Shown here piece after piece: positions 35,000 to 47,100 of a DNA stretch of 64,000 nt. Location: NCBI RefSeq assembly GCF_030272615.1, contig NC_081406.1:479660900-479724899 (forward strand), written 5' to 3'. The translations under genes and the position numbers were made by a program. The notes beneath the pieces are model-generated. The model did no database searches. It worked only from the letters and a program-made list of their open reading frames with translations, and was not told where the DNA came from. Numbering within the stretch: position 1 is the stretch's first letter; every line of letters begins with the position of its first letter. The stretch comes from Cryptomeria japonica (taxonomy: Eukaryota; Streptophyta; Pinopsida; Cupressales; Cupressaceae).

Positions 35000-35430
35000 G
35001 CATCAGAGCCTACAGTTGGAGATATGGGCAAGTTCCATAGAGTCTTCGTAGTGGTTGACAACTACCAGGCAGAGCACCAAGCCACAGTCATTGAGGCTGC
35101 AAGTATGATCAGAGGTAGTAGTGTATCTATATTATTTGATTCAGGAGCTACTGACTCCTTTATATCTCCATTGGTTGTGGAGCATTGTGGGCTAGTGGCA
35201 ATTAGACAAGGGGTCAGTTGGGAATTGGACTTAGCTTCGGGGTCTAGAGTGTCAGTGGAATCAGAGGTTAGGGCATGTCAGCTTTAGATTGGCAATACCA
35301 CCACCTTAGTAGACCTTAGAGTTACACCACTTGGATCATATGGCATCGTACTTGGCATGGATTGGATTTATGCCCACAGAGCCAAGATGGATTGCTGCCT
35401 GAAAGAGATCGAGTGTGAGGATGATCATGG
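35000..35430 (+). pseudogene. G2 aspartic protease
   Basis: The catalytic motif ILFDSGATDSFIS lies at about 35128-35166, followed by ELDLASGSRVSVESEV, a TAG at 35286, then the ILLG-type flap region in the form YGIVLGMDWIYAHRAKMDC. Length and order match chromovirus protease. The active site itself is intact, while the stop between the active site and the C-terminal half should abolish the product. Confidence 0.88.
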
Positions 35431-35589
35431 TTCGCCCATAGTAATCACCGGGATTCAAAGACCCGTGTCTCTTCGTATGATTTCCGCAATGCAGCTTAAG
35501 CGGAGCATGAGAAAGGGATGTTATTTATTTGCCATCACCATCAGTGATAGAGAGGAAGAGGACAAAAAGGAAACATCGATTGACGACCA

Positions 35590-36560
35590 TCCTATCCTTA
35601 AGGGATATTCAGACGTGTTTCCTTCAGAGCTACCTAGAATGCCACCCTGTAGAGAGATTGACTTTCATATAGACCTTGTACCAGGAGTTGAGCTAGTTTC
35701 AAGAGCACCTTATAGGATGACCACAAATGAGCTTAATGAGCTCAAGATGTAGCTTGAGGAACTCCTAGAGAAGGTTCACATTCATCGTAGTGTATCTCCT
35801 TGGGGTGCACCAGTCATCTTCATGAAGAAGGAGGACAGATCTCTTCAGTTATGCATGGATTATCATCAGTTGAACAAAGTAACCATCAAGAATTGATATC
35901 CCTTGCCTAGGATCGATGATTTATTGGACCAACTTCAAGGTGCCAAAGTATTTTCCAAAATTGATCTGAAGTCAGGATACCATCAGTTGAGAATAGTGGA
36001 AAGTGACATCCACAAGACTGCATTTCACACTAGATATGGCCACTATGAGTTCATCGTGGTTCCATTTGGTCTTACAAATGCTCCAGCTGTTTTCATGAGC
36101 CTCATGAATGGGGTATTCTGCACATTCCTTGATCATTTTGTGATTGTGTTCCTCGATGACATATTGATATAATCTCAGAATGAGAAGGAGCGTGAGGAGC
36201 ACCTAAGATAGGTTTTGCAGTGTTTGAGGGACAATCAGTTGTATGGCAGTTTGTCAAAGTGTGCATTCTTTCGTTTAGAGGTCAAGTACCTTGGGCATGT
36301 TATTTCCAGTGATGGGATCTCAGTTGACCCATCAAAGATCAGAGCTATTATGGATTGGCCAGTGCCAACCAGTGTGACAGAGGTCAGGAGCTTCATGGGC
36401 TTAGCAGGTTATTATCGACGCTTTGTTGAGGGATTCTCTAGAGTCGCACATCCTATTACTTCTCTTTAGCGTAAAGGAAAGAAATTTGAGTGGACAGAGA
36501 AGTACAGGAGGGCCTTTCAGGAACTCAAAAAGACACTTACTGTGCACCTATCCTTGTAGT
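35590..36560 (+). pseudogene. G2 reverse transcriptase
   Basis: RT begins after DYSDVFP-like sequence (GYSDVFPSELPRMPPCREID). Motifs follow in order: [93 protein letters not shown], catalytic FLDD at about 36149-36160 and [21 protein letters not shown]. Stops at 35750 (TAG), 35896 (TGA), 36170 (TAA), 36208 and 36468 (TAG) mostly replace Gln or similar codons. The catalytic aspartates are preserved, so decay came after insertion. Confidence 0.92.
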
Positions 36561-36960
36561 ACCAGATCCCTTAGCTAACTTCATGGTTTGCATAGATGCT
36601 TCCCTAGAGGGTTTAGGAGCAGTCCTTATGTAGGATGGTAGGGCTATAGCTTTTGAGTCTAGGAAACTCAAGACTCATGAGCTTAACTACCCTACTCATG
36701 ACCTTGAGCTTGCAGCAGTAGTGCATGCACTTGTGAGGTGGAGACACTTCCTTTTGGGTCATCATTTTGAGCTTCATTCAGACCATCAGAGCCTTCAGTA
36801 CATATTCACTCAGCCAAATCTTAATACATGTCAGAGAAGATTGATGGAGTTCTTGTGCGAGTATGATTTTGACGTTCACTACATTAAGGGGAAAGAAAAT
36901 GTAGTTGCAGATGCTTTGAGTAGGAGACATCATGAGTTATACACCGTATCTATGGGCACG
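36561..36960 (+). pseudogene. G2 RNase H
   Basis: RNase H in the gypsy position: DPLANFMVCIDASLEGLGAVLM, one TAG, then AFESRKLKTHELNYPTHDLELAAVVHALVRW, RHFLLGHHFELHSDHQSLQYIF and ALSRR. The catalytic D (CIDAS), E (DLELAA) and D (HSDH) are all visible. A frameshift around 36540-36560 separates it from RT. Confidence 0.9.
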
Positions 36961-38430
36961 GATTTGAGAGATCGTATATTGCAGCAGTTGCCAGAGGATG
37001 GATGGTATTTAGAGGTTTGTCAGGTGATATGATCTCAGGAAACTCTAGAAGGGAAATATGTGGATTATTCTCTAGAGTCCGATAGACTATTACACCGTAG
37101 AGGGTGCATCTATGTACCTTCTTCCGAGGGATTGTGAGAGTTCATTGTCACGGAGGCTCATAGAGCTCCTTATGCAGCACATCCCGGAGTTAAGAAGATG
37201 CATGCTGACTTGAGACAGTTATATCATTGGCTAGGAATGCGGCAGCTCATTGCTGAGTTAGTAGCCTGATGCCTTGAGTGTCAGAGAGTCAAGGTGGAGC
37301 ACCGCCATCCAGGTGGGTTGCTCCAGTCTCATGCTATACCAGAGTGGAAGTGGGATACTATATCCATGGATTTCATCATTGGTCTCCCTATGTCATCTCG
37401 TCGCCATGATGCCATCTTGGTGACAATTGACAAGTTGACCAAAGTGGCCCACTTCTCACCTGTTTGGACTACCTTCACAGCACCAGCAGTAGCACAGGTG
37501 TTCTTATGAGACATTGTCAGACTTCATGGCATTCCACGCAAGATTATTTCTGACAAGGATTCCCTCTTCACTTCTTCCTTTTGGAAGGCATTACAGGCAG
37601 CTATGGGCACCAAGCTCAATTTCAGTATAGCCTATCATCCGAAAATGGATGGTCAAACAAAGAGAGTTAACCAGGTGTTAGAGGATATGCTTTGCATGTA
37701 CGTCATGGATCATCAGACCAGATGGGAAGAGTACCTTCCCTTAGTGGAGTTTGCCTATAACAATGGGCATCACACTTCTTTGGGGATGCCAGCCTATCAG
37801 GCATTATACGGCAGGCCTTGTAGGACACCATTGAGTTGGGACCACATAGAGGACAGAGTTGCTATTGGTCTGAAGATAGTTTAGGATATAGAGCAATAGG
37901 TGGATTTCATTAGGCAGCGTCTTAGAGAGGCACAGGATAGACAGAAGAAGTATGCAGATGCGAAGAGGATAGATCGTAGCTACTTGGTTGGAGATAGAGT
38001 CTTCTTGAGAGTGCAATCGTATAAGAGTCCAATCCATTACGGAAAGGGTTCTAAGCTCACACCTCACTTTGTAGGACCATTCAAGATCCTTGAGAGGATA
38101 GGACCAGTTGCCTATCGTTTAGCATTGCCACCTAGCCTGTCACGCATCCACGATGTGTTTCATGTATCAATTTTGAGGAAGTATATCTATGATGAGTCTC
38201 ATATTTTAGATTGGGATGCCTTGCAGGTGGAGTCGAACGGACAGCTAGCTTTGGAGCCCATTCGCATTTTGGCATGCCAGATGTTGGCCCTTCGAGGTCG
38301 AGAGCTGGACCAGGTTAAGGTCCAGTGGGATTGCTATGATGAGGTTACAACTTCATGGGAGGATGCAGTACGTATGAGATCACAGTACCTCAATCTTTTT
38401 GATGAACTCCAGGAGGAAGTTCATGCCTAG
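36961..38430 (+). pseudogene. G2 integrase with C-terminal chromodomain
   Basis: The zinc-binding part shows EAHRAPYAAHPGVKKM...CLECQRVK (H-H-C-C, with a TGA before the first C). The core has DFIIGLPMSSRRHDAILVTI, a TGA before DIVRLHGIPRKIISDKDSLF, and RVNQVLEDML. The C-terminal part runs GDRVFLRVQ...[33 protein letters not shown], then a chromodomain-like end [36 protein letters not shown] and YLNLF. The stop TAG is at 38428-38430. Chromodomains of this type are thought to direct insertion to heterochromatin. Four in-frame stops inactivate it. Confidence 0.92.
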
Positions 38431-38440
38431 AGGGGGAGGG
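38429..38440 (+). promoter_or_regulatory. G2 polypurine tract
   Basis: AGAGGGGGAGGG overlaps the polyprotein stop and directly precedes TGTGAGGCCC of the 3' LTR. Confidence 0.9.
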
Positions 38441-40311
38441 TGTGAGGCCCTACCCCAACTCATCCTAGCATTTCAGTGATTTTCATGTTGAGACTATTAT
38501 GGATGCTTTATTTTTATGCATTATGGATTTAGAACTTATATGATTCCATTATTTGGATAACATTGATGTATATTGATGTTTCATTTCTATGCATTATAGA
38601 TATAGAACTTTATATGATTCTAGAATAGGATAACTTTGAGATGATCTATGTCATTATTGGATTTGTAGGACTTTATTATGATGATAGAAATAGGATGCAT
38701 ACCTTATGAATGGATCAAAATTATGAGGATTATGATAATGGCTTATGTGGATAAATTGGGATATATGAGATATTGATTTGTTAATGTCAAATTGTATGCA
38801 GAGTGTTTGATGTGTATTCTTATTCATGTTTTTAAGTATTATATGAGGTTATTTGGAAGTACTAATGTATCGTATTTTATTTGTAATAGTAAATGATGCA
38901 TGTGTGTTAAATTTTATTTATTGATTTATTTAAATCCAACAAGAGACAATTTCCATGTGTAATTTTGTAATGTATTTTATTGTGTCACTTGACACATGTG
39001 CTGATTAGTGTCACTAATTTTGACTTGTCTCTTGGAGGGAGTTGTTTCAACCAAAGCCCTTTTAAAACATTTGAGTGTGTTCCCAAATTTTAATTGGGTA
39101 GAGAGTCTTTGGAGTGGTCAACTCAGGTTTGACCCGAAGGTTAACTTCAAATGGACTCCTAGGGGTAGTTTAAAGGTTTTTCCTAAAGTCCATAAGGTAT
39201 ACCTATGGGTTAGGAGTATTTTTAGGCATGTGACTACTCCCATGTGACTGTTTAGTCACCTCAAAAAGTGGGTTTCCTAAGGTGAGCGAAAATTCAATTT
39301 AGAAGGTTCCATCTAGGTTAGATAACCTTCCTTTTTGATGTGAGATCCTTTTCCCCACTTTCTCTTGCTTTTTCCTTTTTTCAATTTTAGTAACCTATGA
39401 GAACTCTCACTGAGGCCTTCTTAGGCAAGGATTAGGGACTTAGTGGGAAATCACCCACTCTCCATTTTTGGAGATCTTGCAATTTTGAAAAGAATAGTTT
39501 TGGGATAGAAATTTGGCTAAGTGTAGAAGAAAGGATTGTGGAATTGGGTTGCTCATCCTCAAACTAATTCTAGCAAACCTTTGGGCAGATTGAAGGTTGG
39601 TTCATCTTCTCCCTTTCACGTTGCATGTTTATGTTGGAAAGATTGTTTGTATGTAAAAGTTGTTTTCTTGTATTTTCCTTTGTGAAAATATTATGTGACC
39701 TATCTGTTATTTCTTTTATGCATTTTCTTGTGATTTGGGAGTAACCAAGGCCTTCTACTCTTGGAAGAGTAGGATGGTCTTGTGGGTGGAAGGAGTTTGA
39801 GAGCCTTCGAGTGAGAGGCTCTCATTATGAGAGTGATCTCAAGGGGTGTATATGTGACCCTTGTTGCATAGCCTTGTTTATGCATTTGGGTGTCATAAGG
39901 AGAGAAAGTATGGCATGAATGCTCTGGTAAGGATGTGGGGTTAATGAACTTATGATATATCTTTGTTTGCCATGAGATAGCTTTGTGATCTACCATTGCT
40001 TGCAATCTCCTCAGGGTATTTGGTCCACTTCCACCCATGTAAAAACATCACATTTTGTGATGAAGTGTAGCCTTGGTTGGGAAAGTATTGTTGTGTGTTT
40101 TTCCCTTGCTTGTTGTGTTTGCTTGAGTGTAACCTGTCTAGGACTTGGTTCTCCAAGCTCGGGGGTGGCTTCTAGAAAGCCTAGGCTAGGAGGTGAGCTC
40201 TCCATGGTCATTACCTTGTGATTTATTTGCAGGTTTCTTGCAAGGAAAAGGAAAGAGACAAGCTAGGAGTTGCTGGTTTTGCTTGATTAGCAGAAAAAGA
40301 TTTGGGAATGG

Positions 40312-40380
40312 GATATTATATTTTAGTTGCAGCAATGTAAAAGAAAAGCTATATGTTGTATTTATTTTGAAATGGAAATG
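40312..40380 (+). repeat. 69-bp direct repeat, left copy
   Basis: It starts GATATTATATTTTAGTTGC and ends GGAAATG. It equals 49722-49790 except for one base (T at 40373 versus A). The 5' LTR of G2 contains this segment once (from about 31397), so the repeat arose with the copia block. Confidence 0.93.
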
Positions 40381-40383
40381 GAT

Positions 40384-40684
40384 GTGCATGATGTGTCATT
40401 AGGGGGGGTGAGCTGACTTGTCCTTCCTCTCTTATGGGGGGGACTTTTTCCTCTTTGAGGTTTTGTCCATCTTCTTTGAGAGTCTTTTGTACATTTATCT
40501 CTCTTTTGGGGGGGAGTTTTTCCCACTGGATTTTCTCCCTTTCTCCGTTTGTGAGAGATTGCATTGCATAGTTTTTCTTGCATTTGCATATTGTACATGG
40601 GTACCTATCATGGCCTAGTAGTCGGGACCCATCTTGCATTGTTGACTTAAGTCTTCATTCCCCTAAGTTGCACTTAAGGGGGGG
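40384..40684 (+). other. Stray copia 3' UTR with polypurine tract
   Basis: This matches the 3' UTR of copia C (48966-49270) and of copia A, from GTGC.(..)GATGTGTCATT to AAGGGGGGG. It starts abruptly at the gypsy LTR junction, with no coding sequence before it. Confidence 0.9.
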
Positions 40685-41125
40685 TCTTGGTGTAAATAAA
40701 TATTCATTATGGATATTATTACACTTTACTTAAGTTAACTTAGGATAATGCATCTCTTCGTAGTTTGGATTTGAGACACTTAGGGAAGTGCACACATAAG
40801 GATAGAGCTTGTAGGATAAATTCCACCTTTTGTGGTCTTATTTTGCTCTTACACTCCACATTCGGTGGGTCATCCACCTCTTGTGGAATATTATATTATT
40901 TCTCCTACCTACCCCTAGTATTTCTTACCTACCCTTGTTTCTCATTGAGCTACATGTCATGATTGTGTGCTCATACATCCATATGGCCTTGCCTATATAA
41001 GCAGGCCTATATTCATTGTATTTGTGAATAAAGTTGATCATTTTCATATTGATGAGAATACAGTTTGTTCTTGTCATTCTTTTGTCTCTATTTTAATACT
41101 TTTCATTGTGCCCTTGATCTTGGCA
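40685..41125 (+). repeat. Copia LTR (441 bp), family 1, plus orientation
   Basis: It is collinear with the C 3' LTR at 49271-49711. The first bases read TCTTGG where C has TGTTGG, so the terminal TG is mutated. It ends CTTGATCTTGGCA and is joined directly to inverted integrase sequence of copia B. Confidence 0.92.
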
Positions 41126-42165
41126 AAGACACCCAAAGACTCTGAAATGTCTCACAATCGATTTCCTATCAGCCCAAGCCTCAAAAGGAGTAATACCTTG
41201 CAAAGTTTTGTGAGGAACCCGATTCTGGATGTGTGTGGCACAACTAATAGCCTCTGCCCAAAAGGCGGGATCAAGAGAACGTGCATGTATCATACAGCTA
41301 GCCATTTCTTTGAGAGTTCTATTCTTGCATTCTGCAACTCCGTTCTACTGTGGAGTTTATGCGACAAAATGTTGAAGATCAATCCCCTCAAATGTACAAA
41401 AATCCTCAAATCTTTTGTTCACATATTCCCTTTCATTATCAGTGAGAAGAATCTTCACCACTTTCCCGGATTGCTTCTCCACACGAGTCTTGAAGTCCTG
41501 AAATCTGTCAAATACTTCACTTTTATGAATAAGAAAGTAGACCCAAGTGAAGCGGGAGTAGTCATCAATGAAGGTGAGGACATAATGGGCCTTACTAAAT
41601 GAAGGTGCTGGAAACGGACCTGCTACATCATTGTGAATAGGTTGAAGAACTTCCAAGCTCTCCAAGCTTTCCCTTTATCAAATTTTTCCTCGGGATGCTT
41701 GCCCATGGAACAACTTGAACATACACCCTCTGAAAAATTAATTCGAGGTAGACTTGTGACCATGTCTTTAGTGCTGAGCTACTGAAGATAGCGGTAGTTG
41801 AGGTGACCAAACCGCTCATGACATAGCTTACTTTCTGAATTTGAATGAGTAAGCAAGGCCCTAGAAGGTGAACTTGGCACAAAGTGGGAGAATGAATAAA
41901 GCCTTGAGTTGTCATTGACTTGTCCCACTACTACCAAGGCATCATCATCAATTTCCTTTACCACAACTGAATCTGGTGTAAACTCAACCTTTTTCCCATT
42001 CCCATAGTGAGTGATTTGGTAGATAGAGAGAAGGTTGGTAGACAAGTTAGGAACATAGAGAACATTCTCTAATGTTCCATCATCCATGTCAACTGAACCT
42101 TTCCCTTCAACCTCTACTTGTGTATCATCACCTATGTAAATGTGAGGTACCTTAGATGGCTCCAA
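41126..42165 (-). pseudogene. Copia B protease end and integrase, truncated
   Basis: The sequence continues after a stop near 42170 with VPHIYIGDDTQVEVEGKG and VLYVPNLSTNLLSI, then HERFGHLNYRYL, a frame break near 41780, integrase pieces HNDVAGPFPAPSF, FIDDYSRFTWVYF, TDNEREYVN (G to E in TDNG), MASCMIHARSLDPAFWAEAI and HKTLQGITPFEAW. Here the codon for Q in LQG is intact, whereas A and C carry TAA. It ends at VRHFRVFGCL, followed out of register by LTR sequence read backwards. Confidence 0.88.
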
Positions 42166-42174
42166 TGAAGAAAA

Positions 42175-43217
42175 CTACTCCTTTGTAGAACCCATGTGAT
42201 ATGAGGCACCTGAGTCAAGTATCCACTGTTGTGAAGAACCTGTTGTAGCCACAAATGCTTGCCCTTTTCCCTTAGAATGTGAAGAAGAGGAAGCAGATGA
42301 ATCCTTCTTTGTGTAGGCGGATGGCAAGTTGATGTTGTTTTTCTTAAGAAGATTAGTTAACTCATCAACTTGCTTTGTGTGGCATCGATGCTCATCATGA
42401 CCATACTTCTTGCAATATGCACAAGTTGGCTTATCCTTCTTAGGTGGTGTCCCCTTCTTGGAAGAGGATGAAAAATCGCCTTGCGATGGAGAGGATGATT
42501 GTCCTTTTTCCTGTTGTGGTTGTGACTTAGATTGCTTCTTCTTGTTGTTGGAATCTTTGCCTTGACTTCCTTGATTCCCTTGATTAGCCACCAAAGCCTT
42601 GGACTTTGAAGACTTGAGAAACCCCATGTTCAACAACTTAGATTGTTCCATATCAACATTTCTGTGAAAGCATCAAATGAAGGTATAACATAGGAACTCC
42701 CCACTATCAAACGACGAGTTTGGAAGCTAGACACAAATGTTGCATATTCTGGTGCAAGCTTGTCCAACAAGTTGACTATCAACTGCGCATCCTTTTTGTC
42801 AATTCCACAATCCTTAAGCTTTGCTCTTAGCTCATTGGCTTTGGTGACATAATCTTGGATTGTATCAAAACTCTTGGGATCCAAGTTGGTGAGCTCATTG
42901 TCAACCTTATAACCTCTAATTTCATCAACTTGACCATACAATTTTTGAAACATATCCCAAGCATATTTGATTGTAGTACACTTTTCAATATGAAAGATGA
43001 GGTCATCTGATACATACTTGTGCAAAGTTCCAAGAGCCATGCAATTCTTAGTGAGCCATTCTAATTGAGCATTAGGATCAGCCTTAGGATCAGGTGGTGC
43101 TGCTATTGTTCCATCTATGTAATGTGTGAGACCTTTTTCCATTAATTTGCTCCATACTTTAATTTTCCATGATGCATAATTATGTGTAGTTAAAGGTGGA
43201 AATTTATGAGGACTCAT
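42175..43217 (-). pseudogene. Copia B gag and protease start
   Basis: ATG at 43217 (MSPHKFPPLTTHNYASWK). The UBN2-type gag runs to about 42640, where a one-base frame shift (AEMLI-W versus LEQSKLL) separates it from 42651-42175. The second part carries a Ser/Lys-rich linker, CAYCKKYGHDEHRC and the intact protease motif QWILDSGASYHMGS. It is very close to the copia A and C gag, with different breaks in each, which indicates that the three copies decayed independently. Confidence 0.88.
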
Positions 43218-44267
43218 TGCAACAAAAATGAAAGAGCACAAGGAAAGAGAGGCACAATCACACAAGACACCCCCCCAAATTCACTCAATCAAAGAACCCC
43301 CCCAAAAGTGATGATTTGGCACTTTATACTTAGTGCGTGTACAATGGGCCACTTGCAAAAAATGACAAAGTGGACTTCTGATTTAAATTTTACAATTGCC
43401 TCAATAGGGCTAAAAGAGACTCAAACTAATAGTGCAAGAGATCTAAACTAAGATCCAAGCAATTTACAAGTACCAAATAGGCCAAATAATACCAATATCT
43501 GAAAGTACAATTTCTACTTAAAATCCCTAAAATCTAATCATAGATTATGAAATTAGATGAAAAAATATGCACTTCAAAATAAACGGCACCTAAAAAGAAG
43601 GTCGTATGAGCCCAAACGAGGCCTTTGAAGTTGCAGAATTGAGGATTGGACAGGTATAGCTGAGAGAATCTGAAAATTCCAAAAAACCTGTGCACCAAAA
43701 CCAGAAAATAACCACACCACTTCAAAGAGCACGAAAAATAATCCTAAATCAAAAAAAATTGCACCCAAAAAGAAGCAAAATTGAACAAGTTATGGGTCTC
43801 CAAAGTTGACCCAAAAATCCAAACTGCTCAATGGAGAGGGGTCTAAAATTTTTCAAAGAAAATGTTGACTAGGCACTGACTGGGCGTTGACTGGGTGTTG
43901 ATGACTGGGTGCTGACTGTGCACTGCTGACTGGGCAGAAGGTACAGATCCCAAAAATAAATTTTTTTTTTTTTAAAAAAAAATTTTCAAACAGGAAAATA
44001 ATTTATTTTTATTTTTTTTGAAAAAAATCCGAAAATTCTATACCGTACCACCCAAATTGGGCAGAAAATTTCCTCCACACCCAAAAATCAATTTTCGCCA
44101 AAATAGGTCGAATTTATACTCAATTTTTATGGAAACGGCCTCCCGAACGCAATGGTGAGGTTGAAAACACTCTAAGATGCCTCCAAAAAATGCAGTCCCT
44201 CAGATCCAAAAATAGAAGCCTTCCACAATGTCTCCAAAAACCAATCAATGAAGCCCCAATGGCTCTG
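43218..44267 (-). other. Copia B leader (about 1 kb, noncoding)
   Basis: The leader is the longest of the three copias in the window, reaching from the PBS remnant through an A/T tract near 43960-44010 to the G-runs before gag. From 43218 to about 43935 it is inverted relative to the C leader (44285-44966), and the two form a long imperfect inverted repeat. Confidence 0.85.
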
Positions 44268-44890
44268 AAAAAAAAAAATTGAAAATTACTTTTGGGATCT
44301 GTACCTGCTGCCTAATCAGCAGTGCACAGTCAGCGCCCAGTCAGCAGCACCCAATCAGCATTTTCTTTGGAAATTTTTAGACCCCTCTCCATTGAGCAGT
44401 TTGGATTTTTGGGTCAACTTTGGAGGCCCATAACTTGCTCAATTGTACTCCTTTTTGGGTGCAATTATTTTTTATTTAGGCTAATTTTTCATGCTCTTCG
44501 CAGTGGTGTGGTTATTTTCTAGTTTTGGTGCACAAGGTTTTCAGAATTTTCAGATTCTCTCAGCTATACCTATCTAATCCTCAATTCTGCAACTTCAAAG
44601 GCCTCGTTTGAGCTCATACGACCTCCTTTTCATGTGCCGTTTTTTTTTAAAGTGCATTTTTTTTAATCTACTTTCATAATCTATGATCGGATTTTAGAGA
44701 TCTTAAGTAGAAATTGTACTTTCAGATATTGGTCTTATTTGGCCTATTTGGTACTTGTAAATTGCTTGGATCTTAGTTTAAATATCTTGCATTATTAGTT
44801 TGGGTCTCTTTTGGCCTTATTGAGATAGTTGTTAAATTGAAATCAGAAGTCCACTTTGCCATTTTTTGCAAGTGGCCCATTGTACATGCA

Positions 44891-44986
44891 CTAAGTATAA
44901 AGTGCCAAATCATCACTTTTGGGGGGGTTCTTTGATTGAGTGAATTTGGGGGGGTGTCTTGTGTGTCTAAGTATAAAGTGACAAAT
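44891..44986 (+). other. Templated filler at the C gag deletion
   Basis: CTAAGTATAAAGTGACAAAT at 44967-44986 replaces the gag start region. It copies 44891-44910 with 19 of 20 bases identical. Copias A and B have the normal leader-gag junction here. Confidence 0.85.
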
Positions 44987-46370
44987 TAAAGAATGGAGCA
45001 AATTCATGAAAAAAGGTCTCACGCATTACATAGATGGAACAATAGCAGCACCACCTAATCCTAAGGCTAATCCTAATGCTCAATTAGAATGGCTCACTAA
45101 AAATTGCATGGCTCTTGGAACTTTACGCAAGTATGTATCAGATGACCTCATCTTTCATATTGAAAAGTGTACTACAATCAAAGATGCTTGGGATATGTTT
45201 CAGAAATTGTATGGTCAAGTTGATGAAATCAGAGGTTATAAGATTGACAATGACCTCACCAACTTGGATCCCAAGAGTTTTGATACAATCCAAGATTATG
45301 TCACCAAAGCAAATGAGCTACGAGCAAAGCTTAAGGATTGTGGAATTGACAAAAAGGATGCTCAACTGATATTCAACTTGTTGGACAAGCTTGCACCAGA
45401 ATATGCAGCATTTGTGTCTAGCTTCCCAACTCATCATTTGACAGTGGGGAGTTCCTATGTTATGCCTTCATTCGATGCTTTCATAGAAATGTTGATATTG
45501 GAACAATCTATTTTGTTGAACATGGGGCTTCTCAAGTATTCCAAGTCTCGGGCTTTGGTGGCTAATCAAGGGAATCAAGGAAGTCAAGCAAAAGATTCCA
45601 ACAAGAAGAAGAAGCACTCCAAGTCACAGCCACAACAAGAAAAAGGACAATCATCCTCTCCATAACAAGGCAATTTTTCATCCTCTTCCAAGAAGGGGAC
45701 ACCACCTAAGAAGGATAAACCAATTTGTGCATATTGCAAGAAGTATGGTCATGATGAGCATCGATGCCACACAAAATAAGTTGATGAGTTAACTAATCTT
45801 CTTAAGAAAAACAACATCAACTTGCCATCCGCCTACACAAAGAAGGATTCATCTCCTTCCTCTTCCTCACAGACTAAGGGAAAAGGGCAAGCATTTGTGG
45901 CTACAACAAGTTCTTCACAGCAGTGGATACTTGACTCATGTGCCTCATATCACATGGGTTCTACAAAGGAGCAGTTTTCTTCATTGGGGCCATCTAAGGT
46001 ACCTCACATTTACATAGGTGATGATACACAAGTAGAAGTTGAAGGGAAAGGTTTAGTTGACATGGATGATGGAACATTTGAGAATGTTCTCTATGTTCCT
46101 AACTTGTCTACCAACCTTCTCTCTATCAACCAAATCACTCACTATGGGAATGGGAAAAAGGTTGAGTTTACACCAAATTTAGTTCTGGTAAAGGAACTTG
46201 ATGATGATGCCTTGGTAGTAGTGGGACAAGTCAATGACAACTCAAGGCTTTATTCATTCTCCCACTTTGTGCCAAGTTCACCTTCTAGGGCCTTTCTTAC
46301 TCATTCAAATTTAGAAAGTAAGATATGGCATGAGCGGTTTGGTCACATCAACTACCGCTATCTTTAGCAG
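44987..46370 (+). pseudogene. Copia C gag and protease, start codon deleted
   Basis: Relative to copia A, the ATG and about the first 27 codons are missing; gag starts at EWSKFMKKGLTHYIDG-like sequence after a 20-base filler. The core follows as in A (LEWLTKNCMALGTLRKYVS, DAWDMFQKLYG). TAA at 45663 and a second TAA at 45778 interrupt the linker and the region after the zinc knuckle CAYCKKYGHDEHRC. The protease reads QWILDSCASYHMG, where the catalytic triad Gly is replaced by Cys (45933-45941). The frame stops again at 46366 (TAG). Confidence 0.88.
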
Positions 46371-47100
46371 CTCAGCACTAAATACATGGTCACAGGTCTA
46401 CCTCTAATCAGTTTTTTAGAGGGTGTATGTTTAAGGTCTTCAATGGGCAAGCATCCCGAAGAGAAGTTTGATAAGGGGAAAGCTTGGAGAGCTTCAGAAG
46501 TTCTTCAACTTGTTCACAGCGATGTAGTAGGTCCATTTCCAACACCTTCATTTAGCAAGGCCCGCTATGTCCTCACCTTCATTGATGACTACTCCCACTT
46601 CACTTGGGTTTGCTTTCTCATTCATAAGAGTGAAGTATTTGACAGATTTCAGGACTTCAAGACTTGTGTGGAGAAGCAATCCGGGAAAGTGGTGAAGATT
46701 CTTCATACAGATAATGGAAGGGAATATGTGAACAAAAGACTTGAGGATTTTTGTACATTTTAGGGGATTGATCTTCAGCATTCTATAGCATAAACTCCAC
46801 AGCCGAACAGAGTTGCAGAATGCAAGAATAGAACTCTCAAAGAAATGGCTAGCTATATGATTCATGCATGTTCTCTTGATCCCGCTTTTTGGGCCGAGGC
46901 TATCAATTGTGCCACACACATCCAGAATCAGGTTCCTCACAAAGCTTTGTAAGGTATTACTCCTTTTAAGGCTCAGGCTAGTAGGAAACCAATTGTGAGA
47001 CATTTCAGAGTCTTTGGGTGTCCAGCATGGGCTCGCATACCTCCACAGAAACACAAGGCATTGGAACCTCAGAGTCGACCTTGCATATTTGTTGGATATC
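46371..47100 (+). pseudogene. Copia C integrase
   Basis: The pieces MVTGLPLISFLEG, HSDVVGPFPTPSF, FIDDYSHFTWVCF and TDNGREYVNKRLEDF make up the integrase core. TAG at 46761 and TAA at 46791 interrupt it before RVAECKNRTLKEM. A TAA at 46948 replaces the Gln codon still present in B. The C-terminal part continues VRHFRVFGCPAWARIPPQKH and IFVGYLEGVKAYRL. Confidence 0.88.

Larger units (their letters stand above)
41126..44267 (-). mobile_element. Copia B, inverted and truncated at both ends
   Basis: A minus-strand copia with leader (44267-43218), gag, protease and most of integrase. Its coding sequence ends inside integrase at VFGCL, where the plus-strand LTR begins. RT, RNase H, 3' UTR and 3' LTR are absent. 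Its 5' end stops within the primer binding site: the minus strand reads CAGAGCCA at 44267-44260, the last part of TGGTATCAGAGCCA, preceded by an unrelated T-run. The 5' LTR is missing. Confidence 0.88.
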
